Shown in pieces: positions 52,773 to 61,200 of a DNA stretch of 64,000 nt (its first letter is position 1; each line of letters begins with the position of its first letter). The DNA is from Nitrospira sp. Lineage in GTDB: Bacteria > Nitrospirota > Nitrospiria > Nitrospirales > Nitrospiraceae. The stretch covers positions 217,938-281,937 of the forward strand of contig JARFXP010000004.1 in the NCBI GenBank assembly GCA_029194675.1, read 5' to 3'. The notes under the pieces were generated by a model, which worked only from the letters and a program-made list of their open reading frames with translations, did no database searches and was not told where the DNA came from. The position numbers and the translations under genes are program-made.

Positions 52773-53360
52773 ATGTCTGTGCCGTCATCCTCATTTACTA
52801 TTCTGTTATTCACGAATGATACGGCCGTGCAAGCCCTGGTGAGGCAGGTATTCAAGGACGCTTCCGTTACGATCGCTCGGGACGCTTCGACCTTTCAGAG
52901 GGAGTTGCGAAAACATCGGTTTGATGCCGTCGTGATGGAGTCGCAAGGCGGACAGGAACAGGTGGGCGCGCTGAATGATCACCTTGACCCAGCCCGCACC
53001 CTCTGTATTGGAGGGTCTAGGGCTGCCTTGAAAAAGACGCTGAAAACGATCCAGTTGATGAATCAGCCGGACAGCCCTCAGCAGAACAAAGCCCGCGAGG
53101 CCTCCCTCGAAAGTTACTTAGAGGTGAAAATGGGTGAATTCGTGAAGGGGATGAGAAATGGATCGGCTAAGAACCTCCATCCGATCCTGATTTCCGCCGT
53201 AGAACGCCCTCTCATCACGTCAGCCCTGCGCGAGACAGGAGGCAATCAAATACAAGCGGCTGAACTGCTTGGACTCAACCGTAACACGTTGCGAAAAAAA
53301 ATCGTGAGTCTTCACATTCCCTTGAAGCAAACGAAAGCGAGGGCGAGTCAGCGTGCCTGA
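52773..53360 (+). CDS. Pseudo-receiver protein with Fis-type HTH
   Basis: 195 residues. The N-terminal 100 fold like a response-regulator receiver, FTILLFTNDTAVQALVRQVF, but the phospho-acceptor position reads FDAVVMESQGG (Glu56 in place of Asp) and the switch residues are not conserved. The C-terminus is a Fis-type helix-turn-helix, ALRETGGNQIQAAELLGLNR, then NTLRKKIVSL. It probably works as a DNA-binding regulator independent of phosphorylation. An HU gene follows by 72 bases. Confidence 0.82.
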   Translation: MSVPSSSFTILLFTNDTAVQALVRQVFKDASVTIARDASTFQRELRKHRFDAVVMESQGGQEQVGALNDHLDPARTLCIGGSRAALKKTLKTIQLMNQPDSPQQNKAREASLESYLEVKMGEFVKGMRNGSAKNLHPILISAVERPLITSALRETGGNQIQAAELLGLNRNTLRKKIVSLHIPLKQTKARASQRA

Positions 53361-53432
53361 ACCGAACTTCCACAGATGTGCTGCGGGCGTACTTCCCATA
53401 CCAACTCTCAAAACTCATGAAGGAGGGACATC

Positions 53433-53705
53433 ATGACCAAGGAAGAGTTGATCGCAAAGATGGCCGCTTCAGCAGGAATTACCAAGGTTGCAGCCGGAAC
53501 CGCCCTTGAGGCATTCACCGGGGCGGTGACTTCCTCGTTGAAAAAAGGGCAACGCGTCTCCCTCGTCAATTTCGGCACCTTTACGATTTCAAAGCGAAAA
53601 GCACGAATGGGAAGGAATCCACGGACAGGTGAATCACTTCGAATCCCGGCCGCAAAGGTCCCTAAGTTTTCAGCAGGAAAAGAGCTTCGCTCTGCTGTGA
53701 GGTGA
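53433..53705 (+). CDS. hup: HU-family DNA-binding protein
   Basis: 90 residues: MTKEELIAKMAASAGITKVA, RVSLVNFGTFTISKRKARMG, the arm tip GRNPRTGE and IPAAKVPKFSAGKELRSAV. The wording VNFGTF and PKFSAGKEL is HU-like rather than IHF-like. AAGGAGGGA lies upstream of the ATG. A strong terminator follows 36 bases after the stop. It is a second DNA-bending paralogue besides the IHF-like gene at 22713. Confidence 0.94.
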   Translation: MTKEELIAKMAASAGITKVAAGTALEAFTGAVTSSLKKGQRVSLVNFGTFTISKRKARMGRNPRTGESLRIPAAKVPKFSAGKELRSAVR

Positions 53706-53741
53706 CGGTACGCAGACTGAGAGGTGTCTGACCCGGGCCAT

Positions 53742-53800
53742 GAAAGAGAAGGTCGCCCTTCTTTCGGACGGCTGAAGGAATGAGACCTTCTCTTTCGTTT
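53742..53800 (+). terminator. Intrinsic terminator of the HU gene
   Basis: Arms GAAAGAGAAGGTC (53742-53754) and GACCTTCTCTTTC (53784-53796) are perfectly complementary over 13 bases, and the inner loop also has pairing potential. GTTTTC follows directly. The structure separates the HU gene from the tRNA. Confidence 0.8.
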
Positions 53801-53802
53801 TC

Positions 53803-53829
53803 TTGACAGTGTCAACGAGGCTATATTAG
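53803..53829 (+). promoter_or_regulatory. Possible tRNA-Val promoter
   Basis: TTGACA at 53803-53808 and TATTAG at 53824-53829 (15-base spacer), or TATATT at 53822 with a short 13-base spacer. The tRNA begins about 18 bases after. The spacing is not ideal. Confidence 0.4.
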
Positions 53830-53846
53830 CATGCCTTCTCTTCGAT

Positions 53847-53921
53847 AGGCGCGTAGCTCAGGGGGAGAGCGCTACCTTGACACGGTAGAGGTCGACGGTT
53901 CAAGACCGTCCGCGCCTACCA
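53847..53921 (+). tRNA. tRNA-Val (anticodon GAC)
   Basis: 75 bases including an encoded CCA. The acceptor arms AGGCGCG and CGCGCCT pair completely. The D arm GCTC/GAGC, anticodon arm CTACC-TTGACAC-GGTAG (anticodon GAC) and T arm GACGG-TTCAAGA-CCGTC are all canonical, with discriminator A. It lies between HU and thrS. Confidence 0.97.
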
Positions 53922-54002
53922 TTTACCTTGAGCTGCTGGTTTGTCTCTTATTTAGGGGCTCAGTTTCTTTTGTTTTTGTACTGTGGATCGAATCCATAAG
54001 TC

Positions 54003-55931
54003 ATGAAGATATCAGTTAAAGACGGTCCAAGCGCTGACATTCGGACCGGGGAAACGGTGGGTGACGCTCTATCTGAGTTAGGAATCGCAAGCCTGGATAT
54101 TCTGGCAGCCAAAGTCGACGGCGCGGTGGTTGATCTGTCGCGTCCTCTGTCTGCGAATTCGATAGTCGAACCACTGAGATTCGACAGTTCAGAAGGCCGT
54201 GAGGTATACCGCCACAGCAGTACTCATATCATGGCGCAGGCAGTCAAGGAACTCTTCCCGTCTGCACAACTGACCATCGGTCCAGCCCTTGAAGATAGTT
54301 TTTATTATGACTTTGCCTTCGAACGTCCCTTTACTCCCGAAGACTTGGAAAGAATCGAAGAACGCGCTGCCGAAATCATCAAGCGTAATCTCACCATCAC
54401 AAGGCGGGAGTTTTCGAAACAGGACGCGATAGATTTTTTCAAGGCCCGTGGCGAGCACTACAAGGTCGAGCTGATTCAAGGTTTCCCCGATGGAGAGCCG
54501 ATCACCGCCTACACACAAGGCGACTTCGTCGATCTCTGTCGCGGGCCTCATCTCCCTACCACCGGCTCTATTGGTACCATAAAATTGCTCAACACGGCGG
54601 GAGCCTATTGGCGCGGCGATGAACGTAATCCGATGTTACAACGGATCTACGGGACATCCTTTCCGACGAGTGAGGAGGTGGATGCCTATCTGGCCCGGCT
54701 GGAGGAAATTAAGCGGCGCGACCACAGAAGAGTAGGAAAAGAGCTTGATTTGATCAGCATTCAGGATGAAATCGGACCCGGATTGGTACTCTGGCATCCG
54801 AAAGGCGCGGCAGTCCGCCTGTTGATTGAAAACTTCTGGCGAGAACAACATATTCGGGATGGGTACCAGCTGGTCTATTCGCCTCATACCGCGCGTCTTG
54901 ATCTCTGGAAAACCAGTGGGCACCTCGAGTACTACCGCGAAAACATGTTCCCATCGATGAAGCTGGAAGGCAGTGAATACCAGCTGAAACCGATGAATTG
55001 TCCGTACCATATCATGATCTATCAGAGTCATCTTCGCAGCTATCGAGACCTCCCCATTCGCTATGGGGAACTGGGAACGGTCTATCGCTATGAACGAACC
55101 GGTGTGCTGCATGGGCTCATGCGTGTGCGCGGATTCACGCAGGATGACGCTCATCTCTTCTGCCGCCCGGATCAGATGGAGCAGGAAGTCAGCCGGGTGC
55201 TGGACTTTACATTTTTCGTGTTACGGACATTCGGATTCCATCAATTCGAAGTGTTTTTATCCACGCGGCCCAAAGAGTCCGTGGGCGGCGATGAACATTG
55301 GACCTTGGCCACCAGCGCGTTGGAAGCGGCGCTGAAAAGCCGTAATATCTCCTTTCACCTTGATCTGGGAGGGGGGGCATTTTACGGCCCGAAGATCGAC
55401 ATTAAGATCAAAGATGCGTTGGGTCGCTCCTGGCAATGTTCCACGGTCCAAGTGGATTTCAACAATCCGGAGCGGTTTGAGTTAAGTTACATTGGAGAGG
55501 ACGGCAAAGCCCATCGCCCCATCATGATCCATCGCGCCTTGATGGGATCCATCGAACGTTTTTTCGGCATTCTGATCGAGCACTACGGGGGCGCGTTCCC
55601 GACCTGGCTGGCTCCGGTGCAGGCGGTGGTCATGAACATCACCGATCACCAGCGAGACTACATCGCAGCTGTCGTCGCGCAATTGAAGGCGGCCGGTTTC
55701 CGTGCCGAAGCGGACCTTCGGAATGAAAAGATCGGGTTCAAGATTCGTGAAGCGGAAAAGGCGAAAGTCCCGTTCATGCTGGTAGCGGGAAATCGCGAAA
55801 TGCAAGACGGGACTCTCTCGGTACGAGGCCGAAGCGGGTCAAATATAGGGAATAAGACAGTGGCTGAAGTGTTGGATCTCCTGCAAACTGAGGTCACACA
55901 CGCACAGCAAGACTTTCACCACACACATTAA
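54003..55931 (+). CDS. thrS: Threonyl-tRNA synthetase
   Basis: Charges tRNA-Thr. The 642 residues comprise an N-terminal TGS domain (about 1-60), the editing domain with HSSTHIMAQAVKELFP, the class II catalytic core (motif 2 MNCPYHIMIYQSHLRSYRDL, RVRGFTQDDAHLFC, motif 3 HRALMGSIERFFGILIEHYGG) and the anticodon-binding domain (APVQAVVMNITDHQRDY). The ribosome-binding site before the ATG is weak. infC follows in 14 bases, the usual thrS-infC-rpmI-rplT order. Confidence 0.97.
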   Translation: MKISVKDGPSADIRTGETVGDALSELGIASLDILAAKVDGAVVDLSRPLSANSIVEPLRFDSSEGREVYRHSSTHIMAQAVKELFPSAQLTIGPALEDSFYYDFAFERPFTPEDLERIEERAAEIIKRNLTITRREFSKQDAIDFFKARGEHYKVELIQGFPDGEPITAYTQGDFVDLCRGPHLPTTGSIGTIKLLNTAGAYWRGDERNPMLQRIYGTSFPTSEEVDAYLARLEEIKRRDHRRVGKELDLISIQDEIGPGLVLWHPKGAAVRLLIENFWREQHIRDGYQLVYSPHTARLDLWKTSGHLEYYRENMFPSMKLEGSEYQLKPMNCPYHIMIYQSHLRSYRDLPIRYGELGTVYRYERTGVLHGLMRVRGFTQDDAHLFCRPDQMEQEVSRVLDFTFFVLRTFGFHQFEVFLSTRPKESVGGDEHWTLATSALEAALKSRNISFHLDLGGGAFYGPKIDIKIKDALGRSWQCSTVQVDFNNPERFELSYIGEDGKAHRPIMIHRALMGSIERFFGILIEHYGGAFPTWLAPVQAVVMNITDHQRDYIAAVVAQLKAAGFRAEADLRNEKIGFKIREAEKAKVPFMLVAGNREMQDGTLSVRGRSGSNIGNKTVAEVLDLLQTEVTHAQQDFHHTH

Positions 55932-55945
55932 AAAAGAGGTGGCCT

Positions 55946-56455
55946 ATCGTTCCCAAACTACGCGTGAATCGTGAGATCCGAGTCCGAGAAGTTCGTGTCA
56001 TTGGTCCGGAGGGAGAGCAACTCGGTATTCTTCCGACTCCGGATGCCTTTCGTCAGGCTCAAGAAAGCGGCTATGATTTGGTGGAGGTCGCTCCCAACTC
56101 GGTTCCCCCGGTCTGTAGAATTATGGACTTTGGGAAGTATAAGTATGAGCTGAGCAAAAAAGATCATCAAAGCCGGCGTCATCAAAAGTCCACCCAAGTG
56201 AAGGAAATCAAGTTGCGCCCACGGACCGATAAACATGACCTTGAAATCAAGGTCCGTCAGATGAAGAGTTTTCTAGAGGAGGGCAACAAGACCAAGGTCA
56301 CCCTCACCTACCGCGGACGAGAAATGGCCAACCAAGAGATGGGTCGCGCGGTGATGAATTCCGTCATTGAACAGTTGGCCCAAGCCGGTACCATTGAATA
56401 TGCTCCTCGCATGGAAGGACGCAGTTTGATTATGATCGTCGCTCCGAAACACTAA
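55946..56455 (+). CDS. infC: Translation initiation factor IF-3, apparently with ATC start
   Basis: Prevents premature 50S joining and proofreads the start codon. The product (LRVNREIRVREVRVIGPEGE, PPVCRIMDFGKYKYE, KEIKLRPRTDKHDLEIKVRQ) is a normal IF-3 of about 169 residues. The best ribosome-binding site, AGAGGTGG at 55935-55942, is three bases before ATC at 55946 (ATC GTT CCC AAA). A GTG at 55964 has no such site. A non-AUG start is known for E. coli infC (AUU) and allows IF-3 to autoregulate. The ATC choice is an inference. Confidence 0.93.
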   Translation: MVPKLRVNREIRVREVRVIGPEGEQLGILPTPDAFRQAQESGYDLVEVAPNSVPPVCRIMDFGKYKYELSKKDHQSRRHQKSTQVKEIKLRPRTDKHDLEIKVRQMKSFLEEGNKTKVTLTYRGREMANQEMGRAVMNSVIEQLAQAGTIEYAPRMEGRSLIMIVAPKH

Positions 56456-56495
56456 CGTACAGTGCAGTGATTGCTCAACCAAAGGAACCTCCAAC

Positions 56496-56690
56496 ATGAA
56501 AATGAAGACGCATTCAGGGACGAGCAAACGATTTACCAAAACGGGAAGCGGCAAGCTTGTCCGCCGCAAGGCGGGCAAGCGGCACATACTGACCAGCAAG
56601 CGGCATGACCGGAAACGCCGCCTGAGCGGAACAGCACTGGTGGATTCCACAGTTGTTTCTACTTTGAATCGACTCCTGCCGTATGCATAG
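56496..56690 (+). CDS. rpmI: 50S ribosomal protein L35
   Basis: 64 residues, very basic: MKMKTHSGTSKRFTKTGSGK, then KRHILTSKRHDRKRRLSG. This is a standard L35 in the infC-rpmI-rplT order, 40 bases after infC. AAAGGAA precedes the ATG. Confidence 0.97.
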   Translation: MKMKTHSGTSKRFTKTGSGKLVRRKAGKRHILTSKRHDRKRRLSGTALVDSTVVSTLNRLLPYA

Positions 56691-56742
56691 ACGACGATCG
56701 TGTAGTGTTGTGACTTTCAGGACCCAAAAGGAGTAATGAATC

Positions 56743-57108
56743 ATGCCTCGCGTAAAAGGTGGACCAAAAACTCGGCAGCGGAGAAAGAAACGGATCAAGC
56801 TGGCGTCAGGTCAGTACGGAGGGAAAAGCCGGCTCTTCCGTTCGGCGACGGAAAGTGTTGATAAGGGACTGCAATACGCATACGTCGGACGAAAGGATCG
56901 AAAGCGTGACTTCCGGAAATTGTGGATTGCGCGCATCAGCGCCGCCGTTCGCGCGCAGGGGATGAGCTATGGGCGGTTTATCAACGCGCTCAAGAAGGCC
57001 AATGTCTTATTGGATCGAAAAGTCCTCTCGGACATAGCGATCAAAGACGCCGCGGGCTTTGAAAAGTTGATCGGTCTTGCCAAGCAGCACATTCCGGCTC
57101 CGGCATAA
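56743..57108 (+). CDS. rplT: 50S ribosomal protein L20
   Basis: 121 residues: MPRVKGGPKTRQRRKKRIKL, KSRLFRSATESVDKGLQYAY, RKDRKRDFRKLWIARISAAV, YGRFINALKKANVLLDRKVL. It is one of the first proteins in 50S assembly and, in many bacteria, represses its own operon by binding the leader RNA. AAAGGAG precedes the ATG. A terminator hairpin follows. Confidence 0.97.
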   Translation: MPRVKGGPKTRQRRKKRIKLASGQYGGKSRLFRSATESVDKGLQYAYVGRKDRKRDFRKLWIARISAAVRAQGMSYGRFINALKKANVLLDRKVLSDIAIKDAAGFEKLIGLAKQHIPAPA

Positions 57109-57140
57109 GTTCTCACACGCACGTTGTCTCAAACGGAGAG

Positions 57141-57174
57141 AGCGGGGAAATAACGCACTGTTATTCCCCCCGCT
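57141..57174 (+). terminator. Intrinsic terminator of the infC-rpmI-rplT operon
   Basis: AGCGGGG...AATAAC pairs with GTTATT...CCCCGCT around a GCACT loop, with one or two mismatched bases in the middle of the stem. It starts 32 bases after the rplT stop, and the T tract after it is short (TTGATTTC). Confidence 0.7.
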
Positions 57175-57374
57175 TGATTTCACTTCATCACGGACCGCCC
57201 TAAACGTTCACGCAAGGGTTATCATCTTCCCGGCCCACAGGTACCGGTGAGCGGCGAGTTTAGGATTGCAGGTCGACTCCTTTGTTCTCATGCATCCACA
57301 CGAGATCGTCATGCAGCCGGTGCCGACCTCTGTCGAAGCATTGATGGTTTCGGCGTTGCGGCGGTCAACTCGTT

Positions 57375-57740
57375 TCAGTGTTTCCTGATGCACAATACAA
57401 GATCCGACCCCGATGCTTTCCGCTTATTGGTTCGCGCAAAGCTTCCACCAGTTTTTATCCGATTGCCCGCTTTGTCGTAGGTGTAGGTCAGATCTTCGAT
57501 CGTTGTGGCACCTTGTTTATAGGTGAGGCTCGTCACTTCAGACGCTGCATTGTACGCATAGGTAATACTGTTTGTGTTGGGCAACGTGAGACTGGTTCGC
57601 CGTCCGGCAGCATCGTAGCCGATGGTCACGGTGTTTGTTCCCTGTTGGACTTGCGTGAGCCGATCGGCATTGTCGTACTTGTAGGTCACTTGGGGCTGGC
57701 CCACGACGGTCATCGTCGCGCGGGGGCTCGCTTTGTCTTA
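57375..57740 (-). pseudogene. Orphan RHS-repeat fragment
   Basis: The frame from ATG 57713 reads MTVVGQPQVTYKYDNADRLT, GYDAAGRRTSLTLPNTNS, and YDKAGNRIKTGGSFARTN, nearly the same as a part of the RHS protein at 58260-61988. Similarity continues upstream of the ATG but with a stop where the parent has a Tyr codon. After SFARTN the sequence switches to an unrelated tail (KRKASGSDLVLCIRKH) made by the 26-base repeat at 57386-57411. It is a displaced cassette remnant. Confidence 0.8.
57386..57411 (-). repeat. 26-base dispersed repeat, copy 2
   Basis: The minus strand reads GGGGTCGGATCTTGTATTGT plus six bases, 23 of 26 identical to 40604-40629. It forms the 3' end of the orphan RHS fragment. Confidence 0.65.
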
Positions 57741-57822
57741 TTCGGGACTTCGGTAAGTTACGACCCTAATTGAGCGGATAGGTGACACTGTGAAGAAATT
57801 TATTCCATCCTACCATTTCAGT

Positions 57823-58263
57823 TTATTCGAGCGGATAAATGTCGTTGAGCATAAATGGGCACTCCAACTCTGCCAGCTTCTTAATACTATCAAGACTAAT
57901 TTCATAGACTGGCCGATCTTCATCGATATGGATGGTCGAATTCATCCCAACCGTCACGGTTGGTCGAGTTTTGAGATATTCGAGAAGTTTTTCTCGGTGT
58001 GGCCAGATCTGAGCCAATAGTACTTGAAGGCTTTCATTCATGCTATACGATCGGTGCTCTACTTCGATGCACCAAAATGTTTGCGGTATTTGGACGCCAC
58101 GCTTTGCAGCCATGGGATTTGCAGATAACTCGCCCCTTCTCCCTGTACGAGAAGGTTGTACTCCGACAAGGCGAGTAAACGCATCCGGGTCGAGCTCATC
58201 ACCCTCGATACAAAACTTTGTCCATATAACGGGAGCCTTCGAGGACATGTCTCCCTGTATCAT
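57823..58263 (-). CDS. DUF4279 protein, probable immunity protein of the RHS toxin
   Basis: 146 residues of the DUF4279 family: KFCIEGDELDPDAFTRLVGV, QPSRTGRRGELSANPMAAKR, FWCIEVEHRSYS. DUF4279 genes are often found beside polymorphic toxins. The start overlaps the RHS stop as ATGA (58260-58263), the position expected for immunity to the RHS C-terminus. A second ATG five codons later follows GGGAG and may also be used. Confidence 0.78.
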   Translation of the reverse strand: MIQGDMSSKAPVIWTKFCIEGDELDPDAFTRLVGVQPSRTGRRGELSANPMAAKRGVQIPQTFWCIEVEHRSYSMNESLQVLLAQIWPHREKLLEYLKTRPTVTVGMNSTIHIDEDRPVYEISLDSIKKLAELECPFMLNDIYPLE

Positions 58264-61200
58264 TGGCGAAACACACCAGTTGGAATATTCGGCCCACTCC
58301 CCGGATTTACAGGTGTAAGCACAATCTGGCCACTCGATTTATCGACAGACAAGTTAAATCTGCCTCCCTTTGTCTCACTACTAAAGGCAGCTTTCATTTC
58401 TTCCGCATTTGCGTAACCGTTCTGTTGTGCAATCCTGTTGGCCTCTGATGTTGGCAACTTTTGTAAATCGCCACGATTTACGTTCCCGCTGCCAGTTTGC
58501 CCTACTGTTGGAATATAGGGCAGAAACCCAGAAGGAACGTCACATTCGATAAACGATAAAAAGCATAACGGATTTTTCGTGGGGTCACGCATCCAATCTT
58601 TCTTTTCCCACCCCAGGGGATCGATAAATCGATTTGGATTATTCTGGACATAGGCATACACATTGAAGTCTCTACCCCCAAAGCCAAGCGGATCCTCCGC
58701 GATGAATCGCTGCACTCGTGGTTGATAATATCGTGCCCGGTAGTAGAAGAGCCCTGTCCCATCATCTTCCCGTCCGGTGTACTTATAACTGTTCGTACTA
58801 GCCGCGCCGGTCTGACTGACAACCCCAAACGGCTCATACGTATATTGAGTTTGAAGTGTGCCAGTATTGTCTCCAAGTGCAACCGTTGAGCCGAGTGCGT
58901 CGGGAAGAAGCGCCCGTGCTCCAGCTCCGTCCGTCCTGGTGAAAAATTCATCAATTCCCAGGCCGGTGAGCAAATTTGCCGTCACCGTCCCGCCATTCTT
59001 TTCCTGGACTGGGTTGAGCCCATCGTACACAAAGTTGGTGGTGGTGCCGTTGATGGTCTTGCCCGTGCGCCGGCCAAAGGAATCATATGTGAAGGACGCG
59101 GTGACTCCAGGACCACTGATCGCCGTTAGCTGATTGCGTGCGTTCCAGGTGTAGGTTGTAGTGTTGCCGCCCTGTGTCACCGTCGCTAAGTTGCCATTGA
59201 GGTCATAGGTCTCCGTACTCGCGCCGAATGTGGTTTGTTGATTGTTCGCGTTGTAATTCGTCGTGGTAAGCACAGGTGGAAGGTTGGTCCTCGCGAAGGT
59301 GCCACCGGTCTTAATCCTGTTGCCAGTGGCCTCATAAGTATAGGCCAAGTCCCCGAGAGTCGTGGCGCCTTGCTTATAGGTCAGGCTGGTGAGCTCTGAG
59401 GCCGCATTGTATGCGTAGACAATGCTATTCGTGTTGGGCAGGGTGAGACTGGTTCGCCGCCCAGCGATATCATAGGCGATCGAGGTCGTACTCGTTCCCT
59501 GCTGGACTTGGGTGAGGCGGTCAGCGTTGTCGTAGGTATAGGTGACTTGCGTTTGACCGACCACCGTCATCGTGGCTCGACGGCTGGCATTATCGTAGGT
59601 GTAGTTCACCGTGCCTTCAGGGGTCACTTCCTGCGTGAGCCGATCCAAGCCATCATACGTCCTGGTGATCGTCGCCGTGACGGTGCCGCCTGAATTCTTC
59701 TCTTGCACTTGCGTGATCCGATTTCCAGCATCATACGTGTAGTTCGTGCTGGTGCTGTCCTGAAATGTCGCCTTCGTGCGTCTGTTCAACAGATCATAGG
59801 TATAGGTGGTGGTCTGATTCTTCCGGTCGAGGACCGTCGACACATTGCCGTTATTATCGTATGTGTAAGTCTCCGTATTGAGCAACGCATCTTGTCGCGT
59901 CGCCAGACGATCCATGTTGTTGTACGTGTATGTGGTCACCTGGCTCTTGGCATCCGCCACCGTCAGCAGATTGCCGTTGGGATCATATGCCAACTGCGTC
60001 TGGCCATTGAGCGCGTCGATAAGCTTCGTGACACGATTCATGGTATCCACATCATATCGAGTCTGATTCTTGTTCGGATCGGTGAGCGCCAGCAATCGGC
60101 CTATGGCATCGACAAACCGCGTGGACGTACGGCTCAGGGGATCGGTCGTGGTGGCGAGATCCCCCTGTGTATAGGTCAATGTAGTGGTATTGTTCAAAGG
60201 ATCGGTGATCGTGAGTGGCTGGCCTTGAGTGTTCACGGTGAGGGTGGTGATTTCACTCAGGGCATTTGTAATTGCCGTCAGATTGCCTTTTGAATCGTAC
60301 CCCAACGTGGTCGTGTGATTGAGCGGATCGGTGATCGTGGCCACCTGGTTATACGTCGACTCGTAGGTAAACGTCGTCGTGACGGCATTCGGCGTGGTCG
60401 CCAACCGCGTGACGGTCAGAACATTGCCCTTCGCGTCATAGGTGTACGCCGTCTTGCGATTGAGTGCGTCCGTCACGCTCAAGATTAAATTCGACACGGC
60501 TTGTCGCTCATAGGTGAGCGTTTGAGCTTCGGGCTGGCCGAAGGCCGCCGTATCTGTGAGCGCATATCCGTCGCTGTTGAAGGTGACACGTCGCACGACA
60601 TTCCGAGGATCTGTCACATCGGTCTGTGTCACCTTGCCGCTCCCATCCAGCGTATAGGCAAACTGAAAGGTGGTACTGTCGGCTTGCGTCTGCGTGGCGA
60701 CACGCCCATTGGCATCGTAGGTGTTCGTCAAATAGGTAATGTTCTTGGGATCCTTGATCGTCAACATCCGATGGCCGGCGTCGTAGGTATATTCGGTGAT
60801 TCCATTGGCTGGATTCGTGACCTTCCACAAGCGACCGCTGGCATCATAGGTGTAAGTGACAGTGCGTCCGGCATTGTCGCTCACCTGCGTGATGCGGTTG
60901 CTCGCATCATACGTGAACTGGAGAGACTTGCCCGATGGGCTGAGGACATTTTTCAACCGACCCAGGGAATCCCGAACCAGCGTGGTGAGATTGCTGTTAC
61001 GATCTTCAATCTCCGTGAGCAAGAGTTGCGGATAGGCCGTCATCGACGAGAAGCGATAAATCGTGCCATCCTTACGGCGAAGACTCCACCGTTGTCGCCC
61101 GGCATCCCAGTTCAGCGTGGATTGCAGCGCAGCGCTCGGCGAGTTTTGATTGACCAAGGACGCCGTGAAACAATTGGTGCCGCTCGTGCGGGTATACGTC

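Noticed and set aside
57208..57393. 61-codon minus-strand frame after the orphan RHS fragment
   Set aside because: It overlaps the dispersed repeat and the RHS remnant in another frame; its Cys-containing sequence matches no family I know.
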